Below are positions 35,309 to 44,128 of a DNA stretch of 54,774 bases, piece by piece. The DNA lies in NCBI GenBank assembly GCA_018698075.1, contig JABINT010000012.1:1-54774 (forward strand). Direction: 5' to 3'. Each line of letters opens with the position of its first letter. Within the stretch, counting starts at the first letter, position 1. The position numbers were made by a program, and so were the translations under genes. The stretch is from Acidiferrobacteraceae bacterium (GTDB lineage: Bacteria; Pseudomonadota; Gammaproteobacteria; Arenicellales; UBA868). Under the pieces are notes generated by a model. The model saw only the letters and a list, made by a program, of their open reading frames with translations. It was not told the DNA's origin and did not search any database.

Positions 35309-36058
35309 CTAGTTTGATCTGCCACGGTTATGGACGCCGACCAGGTCATGGCGGGCTCTGTCCAGGTGCTCATAGATCGTATCGATAGCGGCGTCGAGAT
35401 TACGGTTTGCAATCATGTTGTAAAGATGGCGGTGATGTGCGTTGTACTGCGCGATCCTTTCGGGAACCAGGATTGACTCTTTCATTGCGGCCCACTGGGC
35501 ATGGCTGCGGGTTTCGTTGACCAGTTGGTAAAGCCATATGATGAGTCGGTTTCGCGAGCATTCAGCGAGTGCGAGGTGAAACTCGGCATCAGCACGGGAG
35601 AAAGCCTCAGGATCGCCTGCGGCTGATTCAGCGCGGACCAGTGCTTTGCGCATATGTTCGAGGTCCATTGCTGTCGCGTTTGCTACCGCAAGCCGAACCA
35701 TCTGCGGCTCAATCCCTAAGCGTACGTCGATTAACTCCAAAGGGCTGGTGACGTCGGCAATTTCGGTGTGCTCAGAAAACTCCCGGTAGGTGACAAATGT
35801 GCCACTGCCGATCTGGCGATCAACCATTCCCAGGTCCTGAAGGCGCCGCAAAGCCTCGCGCACCGTTCCTCTGGAAGTGTGGAACAGTTCAGCGAGTTCG
35901 CGCTCGGCCGGGAGGCGTTCGTTGAACCCATATTCCCCAGCGGCTATCGCACGACGCAATTTAGCGGCAATACCGGCCGAGCCGCCAACCGAAACGGCTT
36001 CCGGTAATGGCGGCAGGTCGTCGTGCACCTCCTTGCCCAGTTGTGTCTGTTCGCTCAT
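35309..36058 (-). CDS. GntR-family transcriptional regulator (FadR subfamily, FCD domain)
   Basis: A 249-residue DNA-binding regulator. The winged helix-turn-helix (about 27-95) reads LRRAIAAGEYGFNERLPAERELAELFHTSRGTVREALRRLQDLGMV. The all-helical FCD ligand-binding domain (about 105-235) retains metal-binding-type residues in the segments RADAEFHLALAECSRN and YNAHHRHLYNMIANRN. FCD regulators typically sense small carboxylates or amino acids. It diverges from the FAD oxidoreductase gene across a 310-base region with repeated TTGGTT boxes, so it is the likely regulator of the amine island. Confidence 0.92.
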   Translation of the reverse strand: MSEQTQLGKEVHDDLPPLPEAVSVGGSAGIAAKLRRAIAAGEYGFNERLPAERELAELFHTSRGTVREALRRLQDLGMVDRQIGSGTFVTYREFSEHTEIADVTSPLELIDVRLGIEPQMVRLAVANATAMDLEHMRKALVRAESAAGDPEAFSRADAEFHLALAECSRNRLIIWLYQLVNETRSHAQWAAMKESILVPERIAQYNAHHRHLYNMIANRNLDAAIDTIYEHLDRARHDLVGVHNRGRSN

Positions 36059-36090
36059 TGGGTTTTGCCCTCTGTGATTGGACAGCGAAA

Positions 36091-36260
36091 TAGAACCAAT
36101 TATTTTCTAAAGGTACTCATTCGGTGAGAACTATGACAGTCATTGGTTAGAAACGCAAACAACAGTTCACTAGAGCAACTTGACTTCGTGACAGCAATCG
36201 AATTAATGTTCGGGCACTAATATGTTGGTTTTAAAACGGTTCAGTATTGGTTTAAAAGGA
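36091..36260. promoter_or_regulatory. Repeated TTGGTT boxes in the GntR / FAD oxidoreductase divergent region
   Basis: The region between the divergent genes contains GAACCAATT near 36091 (TTGGTTC on the minus strand), TTGGTTAGAAAC near 36143, TTGGTTTTAAAAC at 36225 and TTGGTTTAAAAGG at 36247. The last two are direct repeats 22 bases apart, two helical turns. They are candidate operators for the divergent GntR protein. No other gene is visible in this 310-base stretch. FadR-type sites often contain TGGT/ACCA half-sites. Confidence 0.4.
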
Positions 36261-36368
36261 TAAAGGTAAGGGGATAGAAGATCGTTTTAATCCGCCCAAG
36301 TCGGCTGTAACAGGCGCTAACAACATGTGCCTGCACAAAAGGTCGATAAGGTAAGGAGAAATCTGTTA

Positions 36369-37712
36369 ATGGCATTTCCACAGAGCACAAAGTACGTAAT
36401 TGTCGGTGCCGGCATTCATGGCTTGAGCACGGCGTATCACCTTGCGCTGGAGTTGCGGCGTAAAGGCAAAGGCAGTGGTGCGGACATTCTTGTCCTAGAC
36501 AAGACATCGATTGCAGCCGGAGCCTCCGGGATTGCCTGTGGCGTGGTGCGGAACAACTACTTCCAACCCGCCATGCGCGAGCTGATGGCCCATAGCGTCA
36601 GCGTCTGGGAAAGCGACACCGAGGCATACAGTTACCACCCCGTGGGTTATATGCAGGTTAGTCCGGAAGTGATGCGCGAAGACGTCGCCAGTATTGCAGA
36701 GCAACAAGAAGCAATTGGTTACGAGTCGGTTTTTGTAGATGGCGCCAAAGAGTCGGCCGAGTACATGAAAGGGTTGTTTGATGATTGGCAGGCCCAGGGG
36801 ATTACCTCGGTGCTGCATGAGAAACCCGGGGGCTATTCCAATAACACCAAGGCCATGTATGGCTTGGCCGGCAAGGCCGAGAGCGAAGGCGTAAGAATTC
36901 TGACCGGGGTCGCCGTGACAGGATTTGAACGCACGAGCGGCAGTGGGGTAATCAGCGCCGTTATCACAGACCGTGGTCGTATTGAAACTGACTATGTGGT
37001 TATTGCCGCTGGGCCTTGGGTAAAGAGTTTTTGGGAAATGCTTGATTTGCCACGAGAGGTCAGCATCAAAGACGCCGACGGTGCAATGCATGATCACATT
37101 CCAATGTGGGTTTACTGGTCGCTGCAAGAGGGCACCTTGGGGGTGGACCCGAAGATGCAGCGGACCAACGATGGCCAGATGCCGCCGGTTATCCACGTAG
37201 ACTCTGATGCACCACTGATCTCTGATGTAGACGGCTCATTGATTACCGACGAGATGTGGGGTGTCTACTACAAGCCAGATTTTCACTTCAACGGCATCCA
37301 GGGCGGTGCCGCGCCATTTAAGGTGCCGACTGATCCGGATAAGGTCGCGGTTGACCCCTATGGGCCACAGTCTCCGGATTTTGTGGTCGGATCTGAGTTC
37401 GCCCATATGTGGTGCTCAGCGCTGGCCCATTGTCAAAAACGCTTCGAGGGTCAAACGCCGAAGTACAAGGATGAACCCTCGGGTGGAATCGGCGCCTTTA
37501 CCCCAGACAGTTTCCCGGTCTTTGATGTGTACAGTGAGAACTGCTATGTCATCGCCGATTCCAACCATGGTTACAAAATGCTGGGCGTTGGCAAGCTGGT
37601 GGCCCAAGAAATCACTGGGGATCCCAGTGTGTTGATGACACCGTTTCGATTCTCGCGGTATGAGGAAGGAAAATTGCACCCGGTATCAAACAGCCCTTTC
37701 CCGTGGAGCTGA
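36369..37712 (+). CDS. FAD-dependent amine oxidoreductase (DAO / sarcosine-oxidase-beta family)
   Basis: Predicted flavoprotein that oxidises an N-methyl or secondary amine. The ATG at 36369, with AAGGAG upstream, gives 447 residues. The N-terminal dinucleotide fold is YVIVGAGIHGLSTAYHLA. A second FAD contact is DKTSIAAGASGIACGVVRNNYF. The C-terminal part has FTPDSFPVFDVY and ADSNHGYKMLGVGKL, matching the DGxP/GHG layout of DAO enzymes. Relatives include the beta subunit of heterotetrameric sarcosine oxidase and MgdA of N-methylglutamate dehydrogenase, but the alpha, gamma and delta subunits are not in this window. It opens the plus-strand island. Confidence 0.87.
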   Translation: MAFPQSTKYVIVGAGIHGLSTAYHLALELRRKGKGSGADILVLDKTSIAAGASGIACGVVRNNYFQPAMRELMAHSVSVWESDTEAYSYHPVGYMQVSPEVMREDVASIAEQQEAIGYESVFVDGAKESAEYMKGLFDDWQAQGITSVLHEKPGGYSNNTKAMYGLAGKAESEGVRILTGVAVTGFERTSGSGVISAVITDRGRIETDYVVIAAGPWVKSFWEMLDLPREVSIKDADGAMHDHIPMWVYWSLQEGTLGVDPKMQRTNDGQMPPVIHVDSDAPLISDVDGSLITDEMWGVYYKPDFHFNGIQGGAAPFKVPTDPDKVAVDPYGPQSPDFVVGSEFAHMWCSALAHCQKRFEGQTPKYKDEPSGGIGAFTPDSFPVFDVYSENCYVIADSNHGYKMLGVGKLVAQEITGDPSVLMTPFRFSRYEEGKLHPVSNSPFPWS

Positions 37713-37796
37713 CCCGCTAACGATCAAGCATCAATGCAGGCGAGCCTGCACCCTTAAATAGAAACCCTGAAAAGCTGAAACAAGAGGAGAGCACAA

Positions 37797-39266
37797 ATGA
37801 CCGACTTAGAAGCCCATGTAGCGCAGCCAGGACGCGACGATCTCGTCAAACAGGTCAGCGAAAAAATTAAGGAAACCGGTGTCGACTATATCTATTACCA
37901 GTTTATTTCGGTCACTGGACGCATCGTCGGCAAAGGAATTCCGTCCGCGCATTGGGAGCGCCTCGCCGAAAAAGGTTTCCAGTTGGTTTATGGGTCAACC
38001 GCGAATCTATTTGTTGACCGCCATGGCAGCTATATTGGTTATGGCCCTGAAGCCTCTGAGCTTGTTGGTATTCCGGACCCCGAAACTTTTTGTCAATTGC
38101 CTTGGGACAAGCGGGTCGGCCGTGTATTTTGTACCCTGTTTCGCAATCGCGAGGAGCGCGAGAATCCGGGTGGTGCATTAACTTCGGATTGCCGTGGTAA
38201 TTTGCGCCGCATTCACAACGCATTCCAGGATAAGCATGGACTGGATATGCGCTGTGGCACTGAGCCTGAGATGATGTGGCTGAAGCGCGGTGATGATGGT
38301 AAGCCGAACGGTGGTGTGACAAAACCCAATTGCTATCATATTGATCAGTTCGAAGAGCTTCGCCCCACTTTCATGAAGGTTATAGAGTATTCGCAACAAA
38401 TGGGCCTCGATATTATCCAGGGCGATCACGAAGATGCGCCCGGGCAGCTCGAGTTGAATACCCAGTTCGATGATGTGCTGCGTAATGCGGATCGGCTGAC
38501 CACTTACCGCCAGATCTGTGCGCAGGTTGCTCGCGAGGATAACTTGATCGCCTGTTTCATGTCGAAACCATTCATGGGTGTATCGGCCTCAGGCTGTCAC
38601 CATAATATGTCGCTATGGCGCGGCGGTGAAGATGTGGTCAATACGCTCGGGCTTGATTCCTTACCCGGCATGGAAGGGGCTTTTAGCTACCGGGTCGGCG
38701 GCGAGAATACCTTCATGCCCGACCCATCGATTGACGAGCGCGCCCCCGGCCCGATTGGTTTGCAGTCTATCGGCGGCGTTATCAAACACCTCGGTGCGCT
38801 GACTTCGATCGGTTCTTCCACGGTTAATTCCTACCGCCGTCTTTGGGATACGGGCTTCTGGGCGCCAATCTTTGCTGACTGGGGTTATCAGAACCGCACC
38901 TGTGCATTGCGTGTATCTGCACCAGGCCGATTCGAGTACCGCTCGGTTGATTCGATGGTGAATCCTTACCTGATGGGTTCCGGGTTGCTGAAAGCTTTCG
39001 ACGACGGTATCGACAACGATCTGGATCCCGGTGAAGCCGAAGAACGCAATATCTATGAGGCGATTGACGCAGGTAAAGAAGTCAAGAAATTGCCGATGTC
39101 GCTCGGCGACGCGCTTGAACAATTGGCGAATGACGAAGTCATTAAATCATCGATGCCTGGTGAAATGTACAAGGTATTCGAGCATTACAAGCGCGACGAG
39201 TGGGAGCGTTTTATGCATACCACAACCGAGTGGGATATGGAGACCTATCTGGACTGCCTGCCCTGA
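37797..39266 (+). CDS. Glutamine-synthetase-family gamma-glutamyl ligase
   Basis: A 489-residue GS-fold enzyme expected to join an amine or ammonia to the gamma-carboxyl of glutamate with ATP. The beta-grasp domain ends about residue 120. The catalytic domain has metal-binding EPEMMWL and HEDAPGQLELN, the ATP-binding FMSKPFMGVSASGCHHNMSLW with the conserved catalytic His pair, and NSYRRLWDTGFWAP plus CALRVSAPGRFEYRS for phosphate and glutamate binding. It is longer than known gamma-glutamylmethylamide synthetase (near 440) and has an extended N-terminus. Its neighbours are GOGAT-like subunits, as in N-methylglutamate and glx-glnT clusters. Whether the amine is methylamine, ammonia or another is open. 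Confidence 0.87.
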   Translation: MTDLEAHVAQPGRDDLVKQVSEKIKETGVDYIYYQFISVTGRIVGKGIPSAHWERLAEKGFQLVYGSTANLFVDRHGSYIGYGPEASELVGIPDPETFCQLPWDKRVGRVFCTLFRNREERENPGGALTSDCRGNLRRIHNAFQDKHGLDMRCGTEPEMMWLKRGDDGKPNGGVTKPNCYHIDQFEELRPTFMKVIEYSQQMGLDIIQGDHEDAPGQLELNTQFDDVLRNADRLTTYRQICAQVAREDNLIACFMSKPFMGVSASGCHHNMSLWRGGEDVVNTLGLDSLPGMEGAFSYRVGGENTFMPDPSIDERAPGPIGLQSIGGVIKHLGALTSIGSSTVNSYRRLWDTGFWAPIFADWGYQNRTCALRVSAPGRFEYRSVDSMVNPYLMGSGLLKAFDDGIDNDLDPGEAEERNIYEAIDAGKEVKKLPMSLGDALEQLANDEVIKSSMPGEMYKVFEHYKRDEWERFMHTTTEWDMETYLDCLP

Positions 39267-39357
39267 CCGGCACGCCGGGCCGAGGCGGGACGCTAAGTGC
39301 GGCCCGCGGCCTGCCAAAGTTTGTTTCACTAATTCAAGTAATGGAGGGTACGACCCT

Positions 39358-40293
39358 ATGTGCGGGATAGCCGGTTTAATACACAGGGGAAAGAGCAGTG
39401 ATATCGGCAGTGAGCTTACGGCCATGCTGCAGTCCCTTAAGCATCGTGGTCCAGACTCAACGGGATTTGCACTGTATGGCAATCCCCGCGAAGGCGAATA
39501 TATTTTGCGGTTTAAGGTCGCTGAACAGGAAGATATGCGTAAAGGCTTCAAAATCCATGATCAGGTCAAGGAGCGTAGAGCTGAGGTAGACCGTCGACTG
39601 GGCGAGTTGGGGGCGCGTAAGGTGCAAGATGATGATGCTACCGAGTATGCCTACCGCTACTTGATCTCTTACGACGGCGACATGAAAAAGCTGGCGGATT
39701 ATGTTGAAGATGTGGAGGGCGCGGAAATTCTATCCATCGGTAATGCGTTGGAGTTGGTCAAAGACCTCGGTGATGCAACTACCGTGTCGGGTCAGTATGA
39801 CTTGGGCACCTTCCAGGGCACCCACGCGATAGGCCACACTCGTATGGCAACCGAGTCTGATGTCGACATTCGATCGGCCCACCCCTATTGGGCATATCCG
39901 TTCAATGACATCGCAGTGGTCCACAATGGGCAGCTAACGAATTACTGGGCCTTCCGGCGCAAACTCGAGCGCGGTGGCCACCGTTTCATGTCCAATTGCG
40001 ACTCCGAGTTGATCGCTGTTTACATCGCTGATCGCATGAATTGTGGTGACGATCTTGAAGCTGCCATGCATCGCTCCGTTGACGAGCTCGACGGTGTATT
40101 TACTTACGTAGTGGCGACCGCAGACACACTGGGCATGGCAAAAGATGTGATGGCCGCCAAGCCAATGGTGCTTTACGAAAGCGACGACTTCGTTGCCTTA
40201 GCCTCGGAGGAAGTCGCAATCCGTAGCGTCTTTCCGCACGAAATTGATACTTATGACCCTTATGAAGGAGAGGTGATGGTATGGCAGAGCTAG
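39358..40293 (+). CDS. Class II glutamine amidotransferase subunit (MgsA/GlxB-like, GOGAT N-terminal domain)
   Basis: A free-standing Ntn-hydrolase domain of 311 residues that releases ammonia from a glutamine-like gamma-glutamyl amide. The catalytic Cys2 is directly after Met1 (MCGIAGLIHRG), so the true start is the ATG at 39358, with GGAGGG upstream. The longer in-frame extension overlaps the ligase gene and is rejected. Other active-site segments are HRGPDSTGFALYG, IGHTRMATESDVDIRSAHP, VVHNGQLTNY and SNCDSELIAVYIADR. It overlaps the next gene by 13 bases. It matches the first subunit of N-methylglutamate synthase. Confidence 0.92.
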   Translation: MCGIAGLIHRGKSSDIGSELTAMLQSLKHRGPDSTGFALYGNPREGEYILRFKVAEQEDMRKGFKIHDQVKERRAEVDRRLGELGARKVQDDDATEYAYRYLISYDGDMKKLADYVEDVEGAEILSIGNALELVKDLGDATTVSGQYDLGTFQGTHAIGHTRMATESDVDIRSAHPYWAYPFNDIAVVHNGQLTNYWAFRRKLERGGHRFMSNCDSELIAVYIADRMNCGDDLEAAMHRSVDELDGVFTYVVATADTLGMAKDVMAAKPMVLYESDDFVALASEEVAIRSVFPHEIDTYDPYEGEVMVWQS

Positions 40294-41126
40294 ACCGCAC
40301 ACACGAATCCCATGAATTGGGGATGCACACGGAGGAGTTAACTGGGCGCACTCAACAGACGGTCTTTTCGGCCGAAGAGTCCGATAACCTGGTCTACCCC
40401 TGGGCTTCTGAAGTCGACTTCTCACGGGCCGCTGAAATTGATGCCGAACCGCTCGATCAGCGGCAGGTAAACCAGGAAATCCGTCGACTGATGTCTGAGG
40501 GCTACGGAACGATCACGGTGCTCAACCCGGGGGCAAAGCATTCTCTGGGAGTCGGTATCCTCAGCCGGTTGAATCTTCATTTTGAGGGCAGCCTGGGATA
40601 TTTTGGTTGTGGACTGCTTGACGGCCCCAATGTGACGATCAGTGGCCGTGTAGGCTGGTCTTGTGCTGAGAACATGATGGCGGGCCAGGTCGTTATTGAA
40701 AAGAACGCGGGGTCAACATTTGGCGCCGCCATCCGCGGTGGTGATCTGGTCTGTAAGGGAGATGTGGGCAGTCGGACAGGCATTGACCAAAAAGGCGGGA
40801 CCATTATTGTAGGTGGCCGGACCGGGGCGTTTTCCGGCTTTATGATGCAACGTGGTCGTATGGTCGTGCTGGGCGACGCGGGCAAGAATCTTGGCGATTC
40901 CATGTATGACGGCACAATCTATGTTGGTGGAAAGATTGCTGATCTTGGCGTTGATGCGGTCGAGGGCGAGATGAGCGACCTCGATTGCCACTGGCTTTCG
41001 CGCAAACTGGGCCAGTATGGGCTGGAGGTGGCGAACGGAGTGGAAAATATGACCAAGATTGTTTCAGGAAAACAATTATGGAACTACGACAACCTTGAGC
41101 CGACCGAGAAGAAATTGGTTCTGTAA
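40281..41126 (+). CDS. GXGXG-domain subunit (MgsB/GlxC-like, GOGAT C-terminal domain)
   Basis: A 281-residue protein corresponding to the C-terminal beta-helix domain of glutamate synthase. Regularly spaced glycine motifs run from about residue 95 to 230: GYFGCGLLDGPNVTISGRVGWS, AGSTFGAAIRGGDLVCKGDVGSRTGI and AGKNLGDSMYDGTIYVGGKI. The domain is structural and holds the synthase assembly together. The N-terminal 75 residues are acidic and less conserved. It starts inside the end of the amidotransferase gene (13-base overlap) and precedes the FMN subunit by 21 bases. Confidence 0.92.
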   Translation: MAELDRTHESHELGMHTEELTGRTQQTVFSAEESDNLVYPWASEVDFSRAAEIDAEPLDQRQVNQEIRRLMSEGYGTITVLNPGAKHSLGVGILSRLNLHFEGSLGYFGCGLLDGPNVTISGRVGWSCAENMMAGQVVIEKNAGSTFGAAIRGGDLVCKGDVGSRTGIDQKGGTIIVGGRTGAFSGFMMQRGRMVVLGDAGKNLGDSMYDGTIYVGGKIADLGVDAVEGEMSDLDCHWLSRKLGQYGLEVANGVENMTKIVSGKQLWNYDNLEPTEKKLVL

Positions 41127-41147
41127 ATTGCAGCACGAGGAAAGATT

Positions 41148-42485
41148 ATGACATCTAAAAGAAATAGGGATCTCATCGGTCACAGTTTCATGTTTCCGCC
41201 CGAGGTGATGGATGATATCCACATCAAAGCGGAGCTTGGTCGTTACCGGATGAGGGGATTTTCGCTTTTCAAGAAGATTCCCAGTTGGGATGACTTGACC
41301 TTTTTGCCTGGCACTCTGACCCGTTTTGTCATCGAGGGCTACCGGGAAAAATGCCTGACTAAAACCGTTATTGGACCTCGTGCCAAGCGGCCATTGGAGT
41401 TGGATATTCCCATCTACATTACCGGCATGAGTTTTGGCGCTTTGTCCTACGAGGCAAAAACCGCACTGGCCCGCGGCGCCACCATGGCCGGTACCGCGAC
41501 TTGTTCGGGGGAGGGCGGTATGATCCCTGATGAACGGCGCTATTCCGAGAAATGGTTCTACCAGTGCATCCAGTCCCGCTACGGGTTTAACCCGCACCAC
41601 CTTCGTTTGGCTGATGGATGTGAATTTTTTATTGGCCAGGGTTGTAAAGTCGGTCTGGGCGGCCATCTGATGGGGCAAAAAGTCACTGATCAAGTGGCAG
41701 AGATGCGCTCGCTCCCCGCCGGAATAGACCAACGATCACCGGCTCGCCACCCAGACTGGCTGGGCCCGGACGACCTGTCGTTGAAGATTCAGGAAATTCG
41801 AGAAGCCACCAACTGGGAAATTCCTATCCAGCTGAAATTAGGCGCAGCGCGGGTTTATGACGATGTGCGTATGGCGGCCAAGACTGATCCAGATTCTATC
41901 TATATGGATGGTATGGAAGGGGGAACTGGTGCGGGACCGCATCTGGCAACCGAAGAGACCGGCGTGCCTGGTATAGCCGCGATCCGCCAGGCCCGACAGG
42001 CGCTTGACGATGTCGGTAAATCCGGCGAAATCTCGCTGGTCTACGCCGGCGGTATCCGCAATGGCGGCGATGTGGCAAAGGCCTTAGCCCTTGGTGCAGA
42101 TGCAATCGCGATCGGACACTCGGCCATGATGGCATTGAACTGCAACAAAGATATCCCAGAAGCCGATTATGAAAAAGAAATGGGCGTAGAAGCGGGTTAT
42201 TGTTATCACTGCCATACCGGCCGTTGCCCCGTCGGCGTTGCCACGCAGGATCCTGAGTTGCGCAAACGACTGAATCCTGATGATGCTGCCGAGCGGGTGT
42301 ATAACTTCCTGCACACACTGACTATTGAGTGTCAGATGCTGGCGCGGGCTTGCGGTAAGACCAATGTGCATTCATTAGAGCCTGAAGACCTTGCCGCTTT
42401 GACGATGGAGGCTTCGGCCCTGGCTCAGGTCCCGCTGGCGGGCTCGCAGCACACGGTCGGTCGTCCCGATATGACCCGGTTTTAA
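41148..42485 (+). CDS. FMN-binding glutamate synthase domain subunit (MgsC/GlxD-like)
   Basis: A 445-residue alpha/beta-barrel subunit that uses FMN and an iron-sulfur cluster to form a glutamate or N-substituted glutamate from 2-oxoglutarate. Conserved stretches are PIYITGMSFGALSYEAKTALARGA, CSGEGGMIPDER, IKLGAARVYDD-type barrel segments, DGMEGGTGAGPHLATEETGVP and IAIGHSAMMALNC. The cysteine motif is CYHCHTGRCPVGVATQDPEL, matching the cluster-ligand region of GOGAT. With the two preceding genes it rebuilds a split GltB, the layout of N-methylglutamate synthase. Confidence 0.93.
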   Translation: MTSKRNRDLIGHSFMFPPEVMDDIHIKAELGRYRMRGFSLFKKIPSWDDLTFLPGTLTRFVIEGYREKCLTKTVIGPRAKRPLELDIPIYITGMSFGALSYEAKTALARGATMAGTATCSGEGGMIPDERRYSEKWFYQCIQSRYGFNPHHLRLADGCEFFIGQGCKVGLGGHLMGQKVTDQVAEMRSLPAGIDQRSPARHPDWLGPDDLSLKIQEIREATNWEIPIQLKLGAARVYDDVRMAAKTDPDSIYMDGMEGGTGAGPHLATEETGVPGIAAIRQARQALDDVGKSGEISLVYAGGIRNGGDVAKALALGADAIAIGHSAMMALNCNKDIPEADYEKEMGVEAGYCYHCHTGRCPVGVATQDPELRKRLNPDDAAERVYNFLHTLTIECQMLARACGKTNVHSLEPEDLAALTMEASALAQVPLAGSQHTVGRPDMTRF

Positions 42486-42495
42486 GGAGAGCGTA

Positions 42496-42885
42496 ATGGC
42501 ATACGAAAAAGATATTGATCATTTCATCAAGGGTGATGGACTTGATTCCGAGCGTGAGCAGACTATAGGACAGCACATCGGGTATCGCTACGATGTGAAT
42601 CTGGTTCCGGATTACGACCAGTTGACGCCGTTTTTGAAGTCCTATATCGAAACAATGGGATGGAAGGATCTCAACTGGTTAGAAGATGTGCATATGGGTT
42701 ACGAAGAAAGTCGCGCGGCGGTGTTTGATCGCAATATAAACGGTTGGGTGACTGTGCCTGAAGAAATGGAACTGCCAGACAATCAGCAGGAGCGGGATAT
42801 GATTGCCCGGGAACTTCTGATCAAGTTTCAGATGTCCTCGCGCCATCCAATGGTCGATCTCAGAAAGGCTTACGCTAAGTTTTAG
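42496..42885 (+). CDS. Unrecognised 129-residue protein in the split-GOGAT operon
   Basis: I do not recognise this protein. It starts at an ATG 11 bases after the FMN subunit stop with AAGGAGAG upstream, so it is almost certainly co-translated with the synthase subunits. It has no cysteine, no membrane segment and an acidic character. Distinctive segments are IGQHIGYRYDVNLVPDYDQ, MGWKDLNWLEDVHMGYEE and FQMSSRHPMVDLRKAY. It could be a fourth subunit or an assembly factor of the complex; this is inferred from position only. Confidence 0.75.
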   Translation: MAYEKDIDHFIKGDGLDSEREQTIGQHIGYRYDVNLVPDYDQLTPFLKSYIETMGWKDLNWLEDVHMGYEESRAAVFDRNINGWVTVPEEMELPDNQQERDMIARELLIKFQMSSRHPMVDLRKAYAKF

Positions 42886-43205
42886 TTGCCCAACATGTTT
42901 GTGCGCCAGCGCTAATTCGGCACCACGGGCCCTGGTAAGGTCCTGATCACGGGCAAGTGGCTATGATGCAATAAGAGCCGCCTTTTTGACAGCCGCGCCG
43001 GTGCGTCTAAACTGTTGGATCGTTGGCGCGTACAGGGGAGCATAGTCGGGTCGCGCAAATATCATTTGCCCTCCCTTGACTACGTTGATGTTTGCACTTA
43101 CACCATTAGGGGCTCGGATAGCGCCTTGTTAAGTTCCGCGGGCGGTGCTTGTGCAGCGCGAATTTTTTAACCTTTAGGCTCTAGGGGAGACAGTGACCTC
43201 AGGCG
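42886..43205. other. Intergenic region before folD
   Basis: A 320-base stretch without an ORF I can support. It contains TTGACT at about 43076 followed 17 bases later by a TACACC/CATTAG-like element, a weak promoter candidate for folD-fhs. The segment just before folD has AGGGGAGAC, a plausible ribosome binding site. No tRNA, riboswitch or terminator was recognised. Confidence 0.4.
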
Positions 43206-44105
43206 ATGACAATTGATTATCGTGATATCGATGGAAAAGCGGTGGCGGCGACTATGCTCGCAGAGGTTACTGTAGGAGTTCAGGATTTGGTCGCTGCAAA
43301 CTGGCAGCCACGCCTGATCTCTATCCGTATCGGTGATGACTCAGCGGTTAATCTTTACATCCGCAACCAGCAACGAAGTGCTCAAAAGGTTGGGATCGAG
43401 TTTGAGCAGAAACGCTTTCCAGCAGATACCTCAGCAGGCGAAGTGCATGCGGTCATTTTGAATTTAAACGCTGACCCGCGAGTGACCGGGATCATCCTGC
43501 AACGCCCGATTCCCGATGGGCTACCAATCCAAGAGCTTCAATCAGCCATTCATCCATTAAAGGATGTCGAGGGCATGCATCCCGCCTCCATTGGTAACAT
43601 TGTGTACCGAAATCTCGAGCTCGGCCCATGCACTGCGATGGCGGCCGTGGAGTTACTTAGACAGACTGGGATATCGCTGGAGGGTTTGGAAGTAACCGTT
43701 ATTGGGCACTCTGAGATTGTAGGCAAGCCTATCGCCTTTTTGTTGATGGCCGAAGGGGCAACTGTAACCGTCTGCCATCACCTCACCCGCGAGGTGGCCG
43801 TCCACACACGCCGGGCCGATGCGGTATTTGTTGCGGTCGGAAAACCTGGGATGGTGAAAGGCGAAATGCTCAAGCCCGGCGCTGTGGTGGTGGATATCGG
43901 CATCAACCAGATTAAAGATTCCAAAGGCAACATCCAGGTTGTTGGAGACTGCGATTACGACGCTTGTCGCCGGGTGGCGGGCTGGATTACGCCCGTACCG
44001 GGCGGGGTTGGGCCAGTTACGGTGGCTGTTCTGATGCGTAATACACTAATCGCTGCCCGACGATTACAAAGCTCGTATACCGAGCACTTAAGTAACCATC
44101 TTTAA
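43206..44105 (+). CDS. folD: Bifunctional methylene-tetrahydrofolate dehydrogenase / methenyl-tetrahydrofolate cyclohydrolase
   Basis: Converts 5,10-methylene-THF to 10-formyl-THF with NADP. The 299-residue protein has the active-site segment [16 protein letters not shown] (with the expected Tyr, though the usual Lys of the family YxxxK motif is replaced here by Gln/Arg context), the [10 protein letters not shown] motif, the [12 protein letters not shown] segment and the Rossmann [19 protein letters not shown]. The closing [16 protein letters not shown] is diagnostic. It is followed after 23 bases by fhs. Placement in the amine island suggests use in oxidising N-methyl-derived carbon. Confidence 0.92.
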   Translation: MTIDYRDIDGKAVAATMLAEVTVGVQDLVAANWQPRLISIRIGDDSAVNLYIRNQQRSAQKVGIEFEQKRFPADTSAGEVHAVILNLNADPRVTGIILQRPIPDGLPIQELQSAIHPLKDVEGMHPASIGNIVYRNLELGPCTAMAAVELLRQTGISLEGLEVTVIGHSEIVGKPIAFLLMAEGATVTVCHHLTREVAVHTRRADAVFVAVGKPGMVKGEMLKPGAVVVDIGINQIKDSKGNIQVVGDCDYDACRRVAGWITPVPGGVGPVTVAVLMRNTLIAARRLQSSYTEHLSNHL

Positions 44106-44128
44106 CTAAACATTTAAAAGGAAATCCC

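Noticed and set aside
39031-39357. N-terminal extension of the glutaminase subunit
   Set aside because: The catalytic cysteine must be residue 2, which fixes the start at 39358; the upstream part lies inside the ligase gene in another frame.
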